Positions 17,878 to 27,287 of a stretch of 64,000 nt of DNA are shown piece after piece. Source of the DNA: Paludibaculum fermentans_A. GTDB taxonomy: Bacteria; Acidobacteriota; Terriglobia; Bryobacterales; Bryobacteraceae. The position numbers and the translations under genes were made by a program. The notes beneath the pieces are model-generated. The model saw only the letters and a program-made list of their open reading frames with translations. It searched no databases and was not told the DNA's origin. Position 1 is the first letter of the stretch; every line of letters begins with the position of its first letter. Location: positions 4,092,001 through 4,156,000 of the forward strand of contig NZ_JBPJAQ010000001.1 in assembly GCF_051172195.1 (NCBI RefSeq), in the 5' to 3' direction.

Positions 17878-18912
17878 ATGAATTCTCCTCTTGTACTTTC
17901 GCGTTCACAGATTGTGGGCTTCCGGCGGCGGGTTTGTGGTTTAGACGAGCGGCTGCCGGCGGGTGAGGAGTCGTTGCGGCGGGCGGCGTGGGCCGGGTTG
18001 CAGGACTCGGTGCCACGGGCGGCTCTGCTGTCGATTCATGCACGGGTGGAAGGGACGGATTCGAGTGGTTGGGCGCATCCATCGCTGGTGCAGTTGTGGG
18101 GTCCGCGGTTCAGTGACTATGTGGTGGCGGCCAGGGACCTGGCGGTGTTCTCGCTGGGCCGGCTGCCGGCGGATGCGGTGCGGCGGGCGCGGGCGGAGGA
18201 TACGGCGGAGCGGCTGCACGCGTATCTGAACGGGCAGCGGATGCCGTTTGGGCAAGCCGGCCGGGGGCTGGGGGTGGCTCCGAACAGTTTGCGGTATGCG
18301 GCGGCGACGGGTCGGGTGTTGTTGCGATGGGATGGGTCGCGGCAGCCAGTGGTGTGGACTGGGCCGGCGCCGGAGATGGAGCCGGAAGCGGCGCGGGTGG
18401 AGTTGGGGCGGCGGTATTTGCAGGTGTTTGGTCCGGGGACGGCTGCGTCGTTCGCGAAATGGGCGGGGATTGGGGGGCCGGCGGCGGTGGCGGTGTTCCG
18501 GGCGATGGCGGGCGGGTTGACGGCGGTGCGGACTGCGGTGGGCGAGGGGTGGATCCTGACGGAAGACGAGGGGGCATTCCGGAGAAAGGGCGGGCCAGCG
18601 GCGGTGGCGCGGCTGCTGCCGAGTGGGGATGCGTTCTACCTGGCGTGGGGCGGGGATCGAGAGATCCTGGTGGCCGATGATGAGCGGCGGGCGGAGTTGT
18701 GGACTTCGCGTGTGTGGCCGGGAGCGCTGCTGGTGGGCGGTGAGATTGCGGGGGTGTGGCGGCGGGCGGGGGCGGAGGTCTCGATCGATGCCTGGAGACG
18801 GTTCTCGGCGAAGGAGCGGGCGGCGGTGGAGGCGGAGGCAGGGGGGCTGCCGGTACCGGGGACTGAAGGCGGGTTGACAGTGCGGTGGGGTGGAGCGAGC
18901 GGGGGAAAGTGA
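17878..18912 (+). CDS. Winged-helix DNA-binding protein of the AlkZ/YcaQ-like (HTH_42) family
   Basis: The protein has 344 aa. It carries features of the HTH_42 family (PF06224-like): SIHARV near residue 54, HPSLVQLWGPRFSDYVVAARDLAVFSLG (residues 64-91, quoted in part), and a later winged-helix segment RYLQVFGPGTAASFAKWAGI. Characterised members (AlkZ, YcaQ) are DNA glycosylases acting on bulky or crosslinked lesions. A glycosylase role here is by family only. GAGGA lies 14 bases ahead of ATG. A truncated paralogue of the first ~98 residues is at 29688-29993. It is followed by a glyoxalase and a GNAT gene on the same strand. Confidence 0.8.
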   Translation: MNSPLVLSRSQIVGFRRRVCGLDERLPAGEESLRRAAWAGLQDSVPRAALLSIHARVEGTDSSGWAHPSLVQLWGPRFSDYVVAARDLAVFSLGRLPADAVRRARAEDTAERLHAYLNGQRMPFGQAGRGLGVAPNSLRYAAATGRVLLRWDGSRQPVVWTGPAPEMEPEAARVELGRRYLQVFGPGTAASFAKWAGIGGPAAVAVFRAMAGGLTAVRTAVGEGWILTEDEGAFRRKGGPAAVARLLPSGDAFYLAWGGDREILVADDERRAELWTSRVWPGALLVGGEIAGVWRRAGAEVSIDAWRRFSAKERAAVEAEAGGLPVPGTEGGLTVRWGGASGGK

Positions 18913-18941
18913 TGGGCGCGGCGATGGGGCTTTAATCAAAA

Positions 18942-18959
18942 GCCCGTTTCGGAACGGGC
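18942..18959 (+). terminator. Hairpin after the AlkZ-like gene
   Basis: GCCCGTT (18942-18948) pairs perfectly with AACGGGC (18953-18959) around a four-base loop, 30 bases after the stop codon. There is no T-run, so it is either a weak terminator or a structured leader of the glyoxalase mRNA. Confidence 0.35.
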
Positions 18960-19024
18960 GGTTCTCATGCACAATACTTTGGTTAGGAAGTAATACCAGA
19001 TGTAAGACTAACCAGGAGACAACC

Positions 19025-19699
19025 ATGAGCACCACGGGCGTACCGAGCCCCGACACGGTCGGGTCGAGAGTCGATATGAAGTTCGAGATTGTCGTCATCC
19101 CGGTTTCGGATGTCGGCCGCGCGAAGGAATTCTACAGCCGGCTCGGGTGGCGGCTGGATGCCGATTACGATAACGGCTCAGATTTTCGCGTGCTGCAGTT
19201 TACGCCGCCGGGTTCAGGGTGTTCGGTCATCTTCGGGAAGAATGTGACGGGTGCGGCGCCGGGCTCCGCGCAAGGGTTGTACCTGGTTGTCTCCGATATT
19301 GCGGCTGCGCGGGCGGAACTGATTGCGCACGGGGTGGATGCGACGGAGATCTTCCACGACGGCGGGGGTGTGTTTGCGGGCAGTGATCCGCACTACCTGT
19401 TTGGGCGGGTGAGGGCAAGCGGGTTGGATCCGGAGCGGCGGAGCTACCGGTCGTTCCTCTCGTTCAGCGATCCGGATGGGAACGGCTGGCTGATGCAGGA
19501 AGTGACGACGCGGCTGCCGGGGCGGGTGGCCGGCGACACGACGTATGCGTCAGCGAGCGATCTGTCGAAGGCGATGCAGCGGGCGGCGGCGGCGCACGGG
19601 CAGCACGAGGCGCGGACGGGGCAGCCGGATGCGAACTGGCCGGAGTGGTATGCGGAGTATATGGTGCGCGAGCAGAAGGGCGAAGCACCGCCGGAGTGA
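19025..19699 (+). CDS. Glyoxalase/bleomycin-resistance (VOC) family protein
   Basis: ATG at 19025 follows AGGAGA at 19014-19019. Residues about 18-160 form one VOC module: KFEIVVIPVSDVGRAKEFY, LGWRLDADY, QGLYLVVSDIAAARAEL, and FSDPDGNGWLMQEV. VOC proteins bind a metal and act as dioxygenases, isomerases or antibiotic-binding proteins. The substrate cannot be told here. A C-terminal extension (about 175-224) with PDANWPEWYAEYM is seen in many annotated VOC proteins of soil bacteria. It sits between the AlkZ-like and GNAT genes. In the decayed duplicate of this region at 29.7-30.5 kb exactly this gene is missing. Confidence 0.87.
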   Translation: MSTTGVPSPDTVGSRVDMKFEIVVIPVSDVGRAKEFYSRLGWRLDADYDNGSDFRVLQFTPPGSGCSVIFGKNVTGAAPGSAQGLYLVVSDIAAARAELIAHGVDATEIFHDGGGVFAGSDPHYLFGRVRASGLDPERRSYRSFLSFSDPDGNGWLMQEVTTRLPGRVAGDTTYASASDLSKAMQRAAAAHGQHEARTGQPDANWPEWYAEYMVREQKGEAPPE

Positions 19700-19794
19700 C
19701 GGCGGGCGATTTGCCGGAAGGGCCGTGCGGCTGAGCGGATGACGCTGGCTGAGCGTGCCTGCACGCCGGTAGACTGGATGTCCAGGAGCTGGCT

Positions 19795-20343
19795 TTGCAC
19801 ACTTCCGGACCCACAAACGCGCTGATGATTCCCGTGATCGAAACCGAACGGCTGCGGTTGCGCGGCCACCGCCTGGAGGACTTTGTGCCATCGGCCGCCA
19901 TGTGGGCGGACCCCGCGGTGACGCGGTTTATCGGCGGGCGGCCTTTCTCGGAAGAAGAGGCGTGGGTGCGATTCCTGCGGTATGCAGGGCACTGGCAGTA
20001 TCTGGGCTTTGGCTATTGGCTAGTGGAAGAACGGGCTACGGGGCGCTTTCTGGGCGAGGTTGGTTTTGCCGATTGGAAGCGAGAGATTGAGCCGCCGATC
20101 CAGGGAATACCGGAGGTGGGGTGGGTGATGGTGCCGCCGGCGCAGGGGAAGGGGTATGCGACGGAGGCCGTGCGGGCGGCGTTGGCGTGGCGTGACGTGG
20201 AACTGGGGGTGGGGCGCACCGTGTGCCTGATTCATCCAGAGAATGCGGCATCGATGCGAGTGGCGGAGAAGTGCGGCTTCCAGGAATATAGCCGGACGGT
20301 CTACAAGGGGCACGCGACGGTGCTGTTGGAGCGGCGGGCCTGA
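19795..20343 (+). CDS. RimJ/RimL-type GNAT N-acetyltransferase
   Basis: Conserved GNAT features include IETERLRLRGHRLEDF at the N-terminus, the acetyl-CoA loop VPPAQGKGYATEAVRAAL (Q/R-x-x-G-x-G/A), and the ending ENAASMRVAEKCGFQEYS typical of the RimJ group. These enzymes acetylate protein N-termini or small molecules. A TTG at 19795 has AGGAG nine bases upstream; ATG at 19825 is the conventional alternative and starts right at the domain. A frameshifted second copy lies at 30031-30526. Confidence 0.9.
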   Translation: MHTSGPTNALMIPVIETERLRLRGHRLEDFVPSAAMWADPAVTRFIGGRPFSEEEAWVRFLRYAGHWQYLGFGYWLVEERATGRFLGEVGFADWKREIEPPIQGIPEVGWVMVPPAQGKGYATEAVRAALAWRDVELGVGRTVCLIHPENAASMRVAEKCGFQEYSRTVYKGHATVLLERRA

Positions 20344-20377
20344 TTGCGGGCCGCGGGTTGGCGGTGCGTCCGGAGGC

Positions 20378-20396
20378 GTGGGAAATTCCCACTTTC
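20378..20396 (+). terminator. Hairpin downstream of the GNAT gene
   Basis: GTGGG (20378-20382) pairs with CCCAC (20388-20392) around AAATT and is followed by TTTCC. The stem is short but it lies 35 bases after the stop codon. Confidence 0.35.
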
Positions 20397-20698
20397 CTGG
20401 AATTGCGCTGACTGAGCGATGCCAGTGAGGCAATCCCGGCGAAGAAACGGCGCGCTATCTTTTGGTGTTCCCTGGTTGATGGAGTGACTGCAAAGTGACG
20501 TAATGCAGGTGACCGACGAGCCTGTATTGCGGCAAATATGCGGCGATACCCGGGCAGTGTGCCTGCTCCCAAGCGATGCACGCAGCCGGTGCCAGCATGG
20601 GGCGCCATCCGAATCCGCCTATGTTGTTGTGGGGATTACAGAGAAATGGAGATACCGTAGGCGTCATTGCATTATTTCTGTGTAGCACAACAAGTTTC

Positions 20699-20727
20699 TT
20701 GACTGAGGCGAAAAAACGGGTTATTTT
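20699..20727 (+). promoter_or_regulatory. Sigma-70-type promoter for the TonB-dependent receptor gene
   Basis: TTGACT (20699-20704) and TATTTT (20722-20727) are separated by exactly 17 bases and lie 46 bases ahead of the start codon. This is an unusually good match for this GC-rich sequence. The upstream ~300 bases contain no gene. Confidence 0.5.
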
Positions 20728-20773
20728 TCATCAGAGATATCGCATTAAATTGGTGGTTCAGGAGAACTCAAGA

Positions 20774-23700
20774 ATGCGAACGCAGAGGGTGTCTTCCGGG
20801 GTGGGGATCCTGCTGTCCATTGCGATCACCAGCTTCCTTCTTTTCGCCGTGAATTCCTCACTTGCCTCCGCGCAAGTGCTTTACGGCTCCATTGTTGGCT
20901 CCATCACAGACCAGTCCAGCGCCGCGGTAGTGAAGGGGGCGGTGACTGTGACAAATACGTCAACGGGCCTGACTGTGCAGGCTTTCACGGACCAGAGCGG
21001 GTATTTCGCGGTCCAGAACCTGATGGAGGGCAGCTATGATCTGTCGATCACGGCTCCGGGGTTCAAGACCGTTACGCAAAAGGGCGTGGCGGTGCGGATC
21101 AACAATGTCACGCGTACGGACTTGCGGCTGGAAGTTGGGGGTGTTGCTGAATCGATAACCGTGGCGGCGAGCGAGGCTACGTTGCAGACGAGCAAGGCCG
21201 ACGTGAACACGAACCTCGAGTCGAGAGCGATCGGCAACCTGCCGCTTTCGGGGTACCGCAACTATCAGACACTGATGAACCTGGTGCCGGGCGCGACGCC
21301 GGTGCAGTTCCAGAATGCGGTGATCGACACTCCGCAGCGGGACCTGAGCACGAATATCAACGGCCAGGAGCGCGGGGCGAATAATACGCGGGTGGACGGC
21401 GCGGCGAACATTCTGGTGACGATGCCGCACCATATGGTGTATGTGCCGCCAGTGGAGAGTATTGAGGAGGTGAACATCTCCACGAACAATTTCGACGCGG
21501 ACCAGGGGATGACGGGTGGCGCGGCGGTGACCGTGGCCACAAAGACGGGGACCAATAGTTTCCATGGCAGCGCGTTTGGATTCAATGCAAACAATGTCAC
21601 GCGGGCCATGCTTTGGGATGAGAATCGCACAGGGACCACGAAGAAGCCGAATGGGAACCGCAACATTGTCGGCGGGAGTGTAGGCGGGCCGGTGAAGCGG
21701 GGCAAGCTGTTCTTCTTCACGGATTGGGAAGGCACGTTCGAGCGTGTGGGGCGGTCGAGCCTATTCTCCGTCCCGACGGATGATTTCCGGGCGGGCGATT
21801 TCAGCAGGAAGCTGGGCTCGCAGATTCTGGATGCGCAGGGCCGGCAGATCATGGTGCCGACCACGGAGGGCGGCCAGACGGCGTTGCGGGAAGGGATGGT
21901 GTTCGACCCGTATTCCGGCAGTCCGGATGGCACCGGCCGGTCGGTCTTTTCGAGCGGCGGACGTCTCAACGTGATTCCGGGTTCGCGGTTCAACGCGCCG
22001 ATGCAGAAGCTGCTGGCGCTGGTGCCGCATGCGAACCAAGCGGGGGACCTGAGCAACTATTTCAACCAGGGGACGCAGCGGCTGAATCGCAACAATCTCG
22101 ATGCGAAGATCAACTGGAACCGGAGCGCGAAGAATCAGATCTGGGGCAAGTACAGCGTGATGAATGCGCTGGTGCACGGAGATTTCGGATTGGGCGCGGC
22201 CGGCGGCGGGTGCCTGTGCGACGGCGGTGTGGGAGACGGTCACACGCTGGTGCAACTGGCGGCGATCGGGCAAACGTACACGGTTACGCCGACGTTCCTG
22301 ATTGACGGAACGGTGGGCTGGACGCGGTTCGGGCAGAACGTGCAGTCGCCGGACCTGGGCACGAATTTCGGGCTGGACGTGTTGGGGATCCCGGGGACAA
22401 ACGGCCCGGATCCGAAGGAAAGCGGGATGCCGGCGTTCTATGTTTCCGACTACTCGGGACTGGGGAATACGGAAGGCTGGAACCCGTTATACCGGAACGA
22501 CCAGTCGATCACTTTGAACACCAATGCGAGCTGGATGAAGGGCAAGCACGATATCCGGTTTGGCTTCGAGTTCCTGCATCACCTGATGAATCACTGGCAA
22601 CCGGAGCTGGGCGAGGGCCCGCGCGGCGCGTTCTATTTCGGATCTGGATTGACGGCGCTGAACCCGTCGGCCCTGGAGCAGACGGTGGGGTTCCAGAATG
22701 GGGCTCCGTCGTTTGAAGAGACCTGGAACGGGATGGGTGCTTTTCTGCTGGGGGCATCGAACGAAGCGGGGAAGAGCAGCCAGTTCATCAAGATGAACAG
22801 CATGGAGAATGTGTATGCGCTGTATGTGAGAGACCGGTGGAGGGTGAGTCCCAAGCTGACGCTGAGCCTGGGGCTGCGCTGGGAGCTGTATCCGACGCGG
22901 ACCCGTTCGGCTGGGATGGGTGTTGAATCCTACGATCCGACGACGAACGAGGTGCTGGTGGGCGGGTATGGCGGAGTGCCGAGGGATGCGGGGGTGGGCT
23001 TCAGCAAGAAGCTGTTCGCGCCGCGCGTGGGCCTAGCGTATCAGGTGGCGAACAACACGGTGATCCGGAGCGGCTATGGCATCACGTATCACTCGCATCC
23101 ATGGGGTGCGCAGGCATTGCGGGGCTGGTATCCGTTGACGCTGGTGTCGGTATTCGATGGGGTGAATGGCTACCAGCCGGTGACGACCGATCCGAACTAT
23201 GTAAAGGCGGGCGTGCCGAACCAGCCATTGGGTCCAAATGTGGGCATCATTCCAATCTGCTGCCCGGACATCAGCAAGGGCCGGATTCCTCTGCCGTCGT
23301 CGGACGAGATGGGCTATCCGGTGGCGAACGAGCAGATGAAGCGAGGCTACATCCAGTCGTGGAACTTCATCGTCGAGCACAAGCTGCCGGGCGAGTTCCT
23401 GGCGTCGCTGGGTTATGTCGGGACGGCCTCGGTGAATGGGTTCGCGTTCCTGGATATCAACGCCTCGCAGATCCCGGGTTCGGGCAACGACGGGCGAGTG
23501 TTGTATCAGCGGTTCGGGCGCACTGCGACGACTCGAGAGTGGAATGGGCGTACACACAGTAACTACCACTCGATGCAGATGTCGGTGAACCGGCGCCTGA
23601 CGGGTGGCCTGCTGATTAAAGGCGCGTATACGTATTCGCATGCCATCGACGAGGCAAGCTACAGCGATTGGACAGCGTTCAGTTGGAATGCGCTGAGCGT

Positions 23701-24289
23701 GCTCGACCGGAACCGCGCCAATTCGAATTTCAACATCCCACATATGTTCCAAGTGGGCTATATGTATGAGCTTCCATTCGGGAAGACGAAGAAGTGGGCA
23801 ACGGGCGGGGTGGCCGCGGCGGTGTTGGGCGACTGGCAGTTCAATGGACTGTTTGCCGCTTACCAGGGGCGGCAGTATACCGTCACTGCTTCCGGGTCGA
23901 GCTTGAATATGCCGGGGAATCTGCAGACGGCGGATCTGGCGAAGCCGAATGTGGACAAGTTGGGGTTGGTGGGTGACGACGGGACGTGGTTCGACACGAC
24001 AGCCTTTTCGCGTCCCACTGGCGCAAGGTTTGGGACAGTGGGGCGGAATACGATGCGCGGACCGGGCGTGATCAATGCGGACTTGAGTCTCTACCGGACG
24101 TTCAAGATCACCGAGGCGGTGAATGTGCAGTTCCGAGGGGAGTCGTTCAACCTGAGCAACACACCGCACTTCGCGAACCCCAATAGCAATGCCAATAGTT
24201 CGAACTTCGGGCGGATCCTGGCGACGCAGTCGGGGGATGCGATGGGGCGGTCGCGGGAGTTCCGGTTTGGGTTGAGAGTGGGGTTCTGA
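20774..24289 (+). CDS. Oar-like TonB-dependent receptor with N-terminal carboxypeptidase-regulatory domain
   Basis: ATG at 20774 follows CAGGAGAA and starts a signal peptide (cleavage near residue 33, LASA before QVLYG). Residues about 36-120 are a CarboxypepD_reg/Cna-B-like domain (GSIVGSITDQSSAAVVKGAV ... GYFAVQNLMEGSYDLSITAPG). A plug domain follows (SGYRNYQTLMNLVPG, then DADQGMTGGAAVTVATKTG). A long beta-barrel ends in FRFGLRVGF with the terminal aromatic residue needed for outer-membrane insertion. The 1171-aa length fits the Oar-like receptors that are numerous in Acidobacteria. They are thought to import oligosaccharides or other large nutrients; the ligand is unknown. It has its own promoter. 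Confidence 0.97.
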   Translation: MRTQRVSSGVGILLSIAITSFLLFAVNSSLASAQVLYGSIVGSITDQSSAAVVKGAVTVTNTSTGLTVQAFTDQSGYFAVQNLMEGSYDLSITAPGFKTVTQKGVAVRINNVTRTDLRLEVGGVAESITVAASEATLQTSKADVNTNLESRAIGNLPLSGYRNYQTLMNLVPGATPVQFQNAVIDTPQRDLSTNINGQERGANNTRVDGAANILVTMPHHMVYVPPVESIEEVNISTNNFDADQGMTGGAAVTVATKTGTNSFHGSAFGFNANNVTRAMLWDENRTGTTKKPNGNRNIVGGSVGGPVKRGKLFFFTDWEGTFERVGRSSLFSVPTDDFRAGDFSRKLGSQILDAQGRQIMVPTTEGGQTALREGMVFDPYSGSPDGTGRSVFSSGGRLNVIPGSRFNAPMQKLLALVPHANQAGDLSNYFNQGTQRLNRNNLDAKINWNRSAKNQIWGKYSVMNALVHGDFGLGAAGGGCLCDGGVGDGHTLVQLAAIGQTYTVTPTFLIDGTVGWTRFGQNVQSPDLGTNFGLDVLGIPGTNGPDPKESGMPAFYVSDYSGLGNTEGWNPLYRNDQSITLNTNASWMKGKHDIRFGFEFLHHLMNHWQPELGEGPRGAFYFGSGLTALNPSALEQTVGFQNGAPSFEETWNGMGAFLLGASNEAGKSSQFIKMNSMENVYALYVRDRWRVSPKLTLSLGLRWELYPTRTRSAGMGVESYDPTTNEVLVGGYGGVPRDAGVGFSKKLFAPRVGLAYQVANNTVIRSGYGITYHSHPWGAQALRGWYPLTLVSVFDGVNGYQPVTTDPNYVKAGVPNQPLGPNVGIIPICCPDISKGRIPLPSSDEMGYPVANEQMKRGYIQSWNFIVEHKLPGEFLASLGYVGTASVNGFAFLDINASQIPGSGNDGRVLYQRFGRTATTREWNGRTHSNYHSMQMSVNRRLTGGLLIKGAYTYSHAIDEASYSDWTAFSWNALSVLDRNRANSNFNIPHMFQVGYMYELPFGKTKKWATGGVAAAVLGDWQFNGLFAAYQGRQYTVTASGSSLNMPGNLQTADLAKPNVDKLGLVGDDGTWFDTTAFSRPTGARFGTVGRNTMRGPGVINADLSLYRTFKITEAVNVQFRGESFNLSNTPHFANPNSNANSSNFGRILATQSGDAMGRSREFRFGLRVGF

Positions 24290-24656
24290 ATTGTGGCTGG
24301 TCGCGGGCGCGGGAGGTGGTTCTCCTGCGTCCGCGATGGACGGATCGCCGGTGAGGGATTGGGGTGTCGGATGGCGGGGTCCGTGGATGACGAGCCGCCT
24401 AGGGATCTTGAGGATGCTTCGGATTGTGACGAATCCGCTTCGGGGAAGGGACCTCTGAGGTCCACGACCTTGAAGACGCTCACGCACTGCCTCGCGCTGC
24501 TGAACTGAGTGGAGCCTTACGGTGGCTATCCGCTCACTTACGTTCACGGCGCCGTTTGCTGCTTCGTCTGTATTGGCGGCCGGCAGGGCGGAACCCTGCC
24601 GGGGTGATTGCCGCCCAATTTGCAGATCGCTGGCCCCGGGTGTACCTATATAGGAC
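24290..24656. other. Intergenic region of 367 bp with no recognisable feature
   Basis: No ribosome-binding-site-preceded frame, clear terminator or promoter is visible between the receptor gene and the serine hydrolase gene. Open frames on the minus strand here are continuations of antisense frames of the neighbours. Confidence 0.5.
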
Positions 24657-26090
24657 ATGAATCCACGCAAGTATATTGCGGCTGCGATGCTGTGCGCGCT
24701 GGCCGGTTGGCCGCTGGTGCGCGCCGCCTCGCCGGCGGAAGAGCGAATCGCACGCGTTGAGAACGGGCTGCAACGGCCCAACCGGCTGAAGGGCAGTGCG
24801 GCCGAGCGGATGAAGATTGCCGAGCGCATGGCGCACTACAAGGTGCCGGGCGTGAGCGTGGCGGTGATTCACGGGGGCCGGGTGGAGTGGGCCCGGGGGT
24901 ATGGGCAGCGCGATGCGGGCAGCGGCGCTCCGGTGACGGCTGAGACTTTGTTCCAGGCGGCTTCGTTGAGCAAGGGTGTGGCGGCGTCGGTGGCGATGCG
25001 GCTGGTGGAGCAAGGCAAACTCAGCCTGGACGAGGACGTGAACGAGAAGCTGCGGAGCTGGAAGGTTCCGGAGAATGAGTTCACGAAAGTGGAGAAGGTG
25101 ACGCTGCGGCGTTTGCTGAGCCACAACGCGGGGCTGACGGTGCATGGATTCCCGGGGTACGCGGTGGGCGCGGCGGTGCCGACATTGCCGCAATTGCTGG
25201 ACGGGAAGGCTCCGGCGAATACGGCGGCGGTGCGGGTGAACAAGGCTCCGGGCAGCGGCTACCGGTATTCCGGCGGCGGGTATGAGGTGATGCAACTGCT
25301 GCTGGAGGACGTGACGGGGCAGAAGTTTGCGGATCTTGCGCGGGCGTTGATCCTGGATCCGTTGGGGATGAAGGTGAGCTCGTATGAGCAGCCGCTGGGG
25401 ATGGAGCGTGCGCGGACTGCGGCGAGCGGGTATCGGGGAGAAGGTAAGGCGATTGTGGGGCGGTGGCATACGTATCCGGAAGAGACCGCGGCGGGGTTGT
25501 GGACGACACCGAGCGAGCTGGCGCGGTGGGTGTTGGAAATCCAGAAGCCGGGTAAGGTGCTGAAGGCGGAGACCGTGAAGACGATGCTGTCGAAGGCCGC
25601 CGGGCAATACGGGTTGGGTATCGGGTTGAACGAGACGGCGGGCCGGGCGTCGTTTTCCCATGGGGGCGCCAACGAGGGGTATCGCTGCCAGTACTTCGCG
25701 TATCGGGATTCGGGCGAAGGGGCGGTGGTGATGACAAATGGGGACTGGGGCGGCGACCTGGCGATGGAGATCCTGAGGTCGATCGCGGTGGAGTATGGGT
25801 GGGTGGACTACCTGCCGAAGGAACGGGCCGTGGTGGCGGTGGACGGGGCGGTGCTGGCGTCGTATGTGGGGGATTATGCGTTTCCGGGCGGGCCGGTGGT
25901 CCATATCCGGGTGAAGGACGGGCGGCTGACGTCGGGGCTCGGGGAGGTGGGCGTCCCCCTGCTGGCGGACGGGCCGGATTCGTTCTTCGACATGGACGGG
26001 CATGTGCCGCCGACGCGCTTCCGGACGGGGGCGGATGGCGGCATGGAACTGCTGGCGGATGGGGGCGTGGCGAAGCGGAAGGGACGGTAG
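24657..26090 (+). CDS. Exported serine hydrolase of the beta-lactamase class C / EstB family
   Basis: The protein has 477 aa with a signal peptide (residues 1-24, cleavage after VRA). The catalytic SxxK is SLSK (FQAASLSKGVAASVAM). The second motif is YSGGGYE, with Tyr-Ser-Gly in place of Tyr-x-Asn, and the third is HGG in FSHGGANEGY. Such proteins are esterases, D-aminopeptidases or penicillin-binding peptidases; a true beta-lactamase is less likely with YSG and HGG motifs. A C-terminal beta domain of about 80 residues (SYVGDYAFPGG onward) matches the lipocalin-like DUF3471 tail of many family members. Confidence 0.94.
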   Translation: MNPRKYIAAAMLCALAGWPLVRAASPAEERIARVENGLQRPNRLKGSAAERMKIAERMAHYKVPGVSVAVIHGGRVEWARGYGQRDAGSGAPVTAETLFQAASLSKGVAASVAMRLVEQGKLSLDEDVNEKLRSWKVPENEFTKVEKVTLRRLLSHNAGLTVHGFPGYAVGAAVPTLPQLLDGKAPANTAAVRVNKAPGSGYRYSGGGYEVMQLLLEDVTGQKFADLARALILDPLGMKVSSYEQPLGMERARTAASGYRGEGKAIVGRWHTYPEETAAGLWTTPSELARWVLEIQKPGKVLKAETVKTMLSKAAGQYGLGIGLNETAGRASFSHGGANEGYRCQYFAYRDSGEGAVVMTNGDWGGDLAMEILRSIAVEYGWVDYLPKERAVVAVDGAVLASYVGDYAFPGGPVVHIRVKDGRLTSGLGEVGVPLLADGPDSFFDMDGHVPPTRFRTGADGGMELLADGGVAKRKGR

Positions 26091-26098
26091 AGGGCGGG

Positions 26099-26446
26099 TT
26101 AGGAGTTCAAGTTGGGCGAACCGGCGGTTGGCGGCGGGGGCGCCGGATTGCGCCGCAGCAGGAGGCGGCCTAAGAAGATCGACGTGATGAGGATCGCCAG
26201 GACCCACCTGGATTGCAGGAAGCCGCCGGAGAGGCCGAAGTGCTTGTCGAGGGCGACCAGGATCGCGAGTCCGATGATGACGATCCAGCGATGCTGCTGG
26301 AGGTCGTCGACGAAGGCGGCTACGGGGGAGTTGCGGGCGCGGGCCTGCCGGAGAGGCTCCTCGATCACCTTCTTCCGGGTGCAATGGGGCAACACCGCCA
26401 GGCAGGTGAAGAGGGTGACGGCGAACAGCCCTGCCAGGGTGGTCAT
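26099..26446 (-). CDS. Small membrane protein of unknown function
   Basis: I choose ATG at 26446 over 26452 because AAGGA then has a proper six-base spacing. The protein of 115 aa has a hydrophobic N-terminal helix (TLAGLFAVTLFTCLAVL), a polar cytoplasmic stretch (TRKKVIEEPLRQARARNS), and two more hydrophobic helices (about 53-68 and 78-94). It ends in RRNPAPPPPTAGSPNLNS. No family is recognised. It converges on the serine hydrolase gene with only eight bases between the two ends. Confidence 0.7.
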   Translation of the reverse strand: MTTLAGLFAVTLFTCLAVLPHCTRKKVIEEPLRQARARNSPVAAFVDDLQQHRWIVIIGLAILVALDKHFGLSGGFLQSRWVLAILITSIFLGRLLLRRNPAPPPPTAGSPNLNS

Positions 26447-26540
26447 GCTCATTCCTTGAGTTTCGACGGGATCCGTGCGGCGGGTGACCGGGTGTACGCC
26501 CTAGGCGCGGTCGGCGATTCGCCTGACGGGGCGGACGGCG

Positions 26541-27212
26541 CTACCAGATGGCGGGGCAGAGGCGGTAGCGGACCCGGCGTGCATAGTCGGGGTAACCCTC
26601 GAGTTCGTTGTGGAGGGTGGAGTCTTCCAGGCTGGTGCGGAGGAGCATAACGGACGCGGTAGCCGCGGCAGGCAGCAGCGCCCAATAGGCGCCGAGGATC
26701 AGGGGCGTCGCCAGAAGGTAGATGGCGGAACCGGCGTAGCCGGGGTGGCGAATGAAGCGGTAGGGTCCGCTGTCGACGACGGTGTGGCCGCGGTCCTTCT
26801 GAATGCGGACGACGGAAGAGAAGAAGCGGTTGGCGCGCATCGCCCAGGCGATGAGGGCGGCGGAGAGGACTGCCGCGGCGAGGCCCAGGGAGAAGGCCAG
26901 GGGGGAGACGGCTTTCGACCAGTGGAAGCGGAAGTCGAGGCCGGCGGTGATCCAGACGGCCATGGGACCGAGAAGGACGGTGATGCCGACGAGGAGCTTG
27001 TCCCAGCTCTTGCCGGCCTGGACGTTGCGGCGTTCGGCGGCGAGTTCGGGGTCGCGTCCGAGGGTGAAGGCGAGTCCGGTCAGGAAGGAGAGCGCCAGCA
27101 GGACCCAGGCATTCCGCCAGTCCAGCCGGCCGGCAGCGCCGAAGAGGCAGGCCGCGGTGATGGCGAGGCTGAAGAGGATCGAGACCAGTTGCTTGGTGTC
27201 CGGAAGACGCAT
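26541..27212 (-). CDS. Membrane methyltransferase of the isoprenylcysteine carboxyl methyltransferase (ICMT/PEMT) type
   Basis: The protein has 223 aa with five or more hydrophobic helices. The SAM-binding signature of the family is clear: GPYRFIRHPGYAGSAIYLL at about residues 148-166. A charged C-terminal part follows, containing LHNELEGYPDYARRVRYRL, with the E-x-x-x-Y-x-x-Y pattern typical of bacterial ICMT-like enzymes. Bacterial members methylate lipids or other membrane substrates; the substrate here is unknown because there is no prenyl-protein partner nearby. Confidence 0.9.
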   Translation of the reverse strand: MRLPDTKQLVSILFSLAITAACLFGAAGRLDWRNAWVLLALSFLTGLAFTLGRDPELAAERRNVQAGKSWDKLLVGITVLLGPMAVWITAGLDFRFHWSKAVSPLAFSLGLAAAVLSAALIAWAMRANRFFSSVVRIQKDRGHTVVDSGPYRFIRHPGYAGSAIYLLATPLILGAYWALLPAAATASVMLLRTSLEDSTLHNELEGYPDYARRVRYRLCPAIW

Positions 27213-27287
27213 GCGTTTCCTCCGGTACGGTATTTTAGCATTTCAGGCCTGAAAGGAGCATTCCGCCGGGCGATGCCGCGGGGCAGT

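Noticed and set aside
23033..26384. Long minus-strand frames (598 and 616 codons)
   Set aside because: They are antisense to the TonB receptor and the serine hydrolase, rich in Arg/His/Pro, and have no motif.
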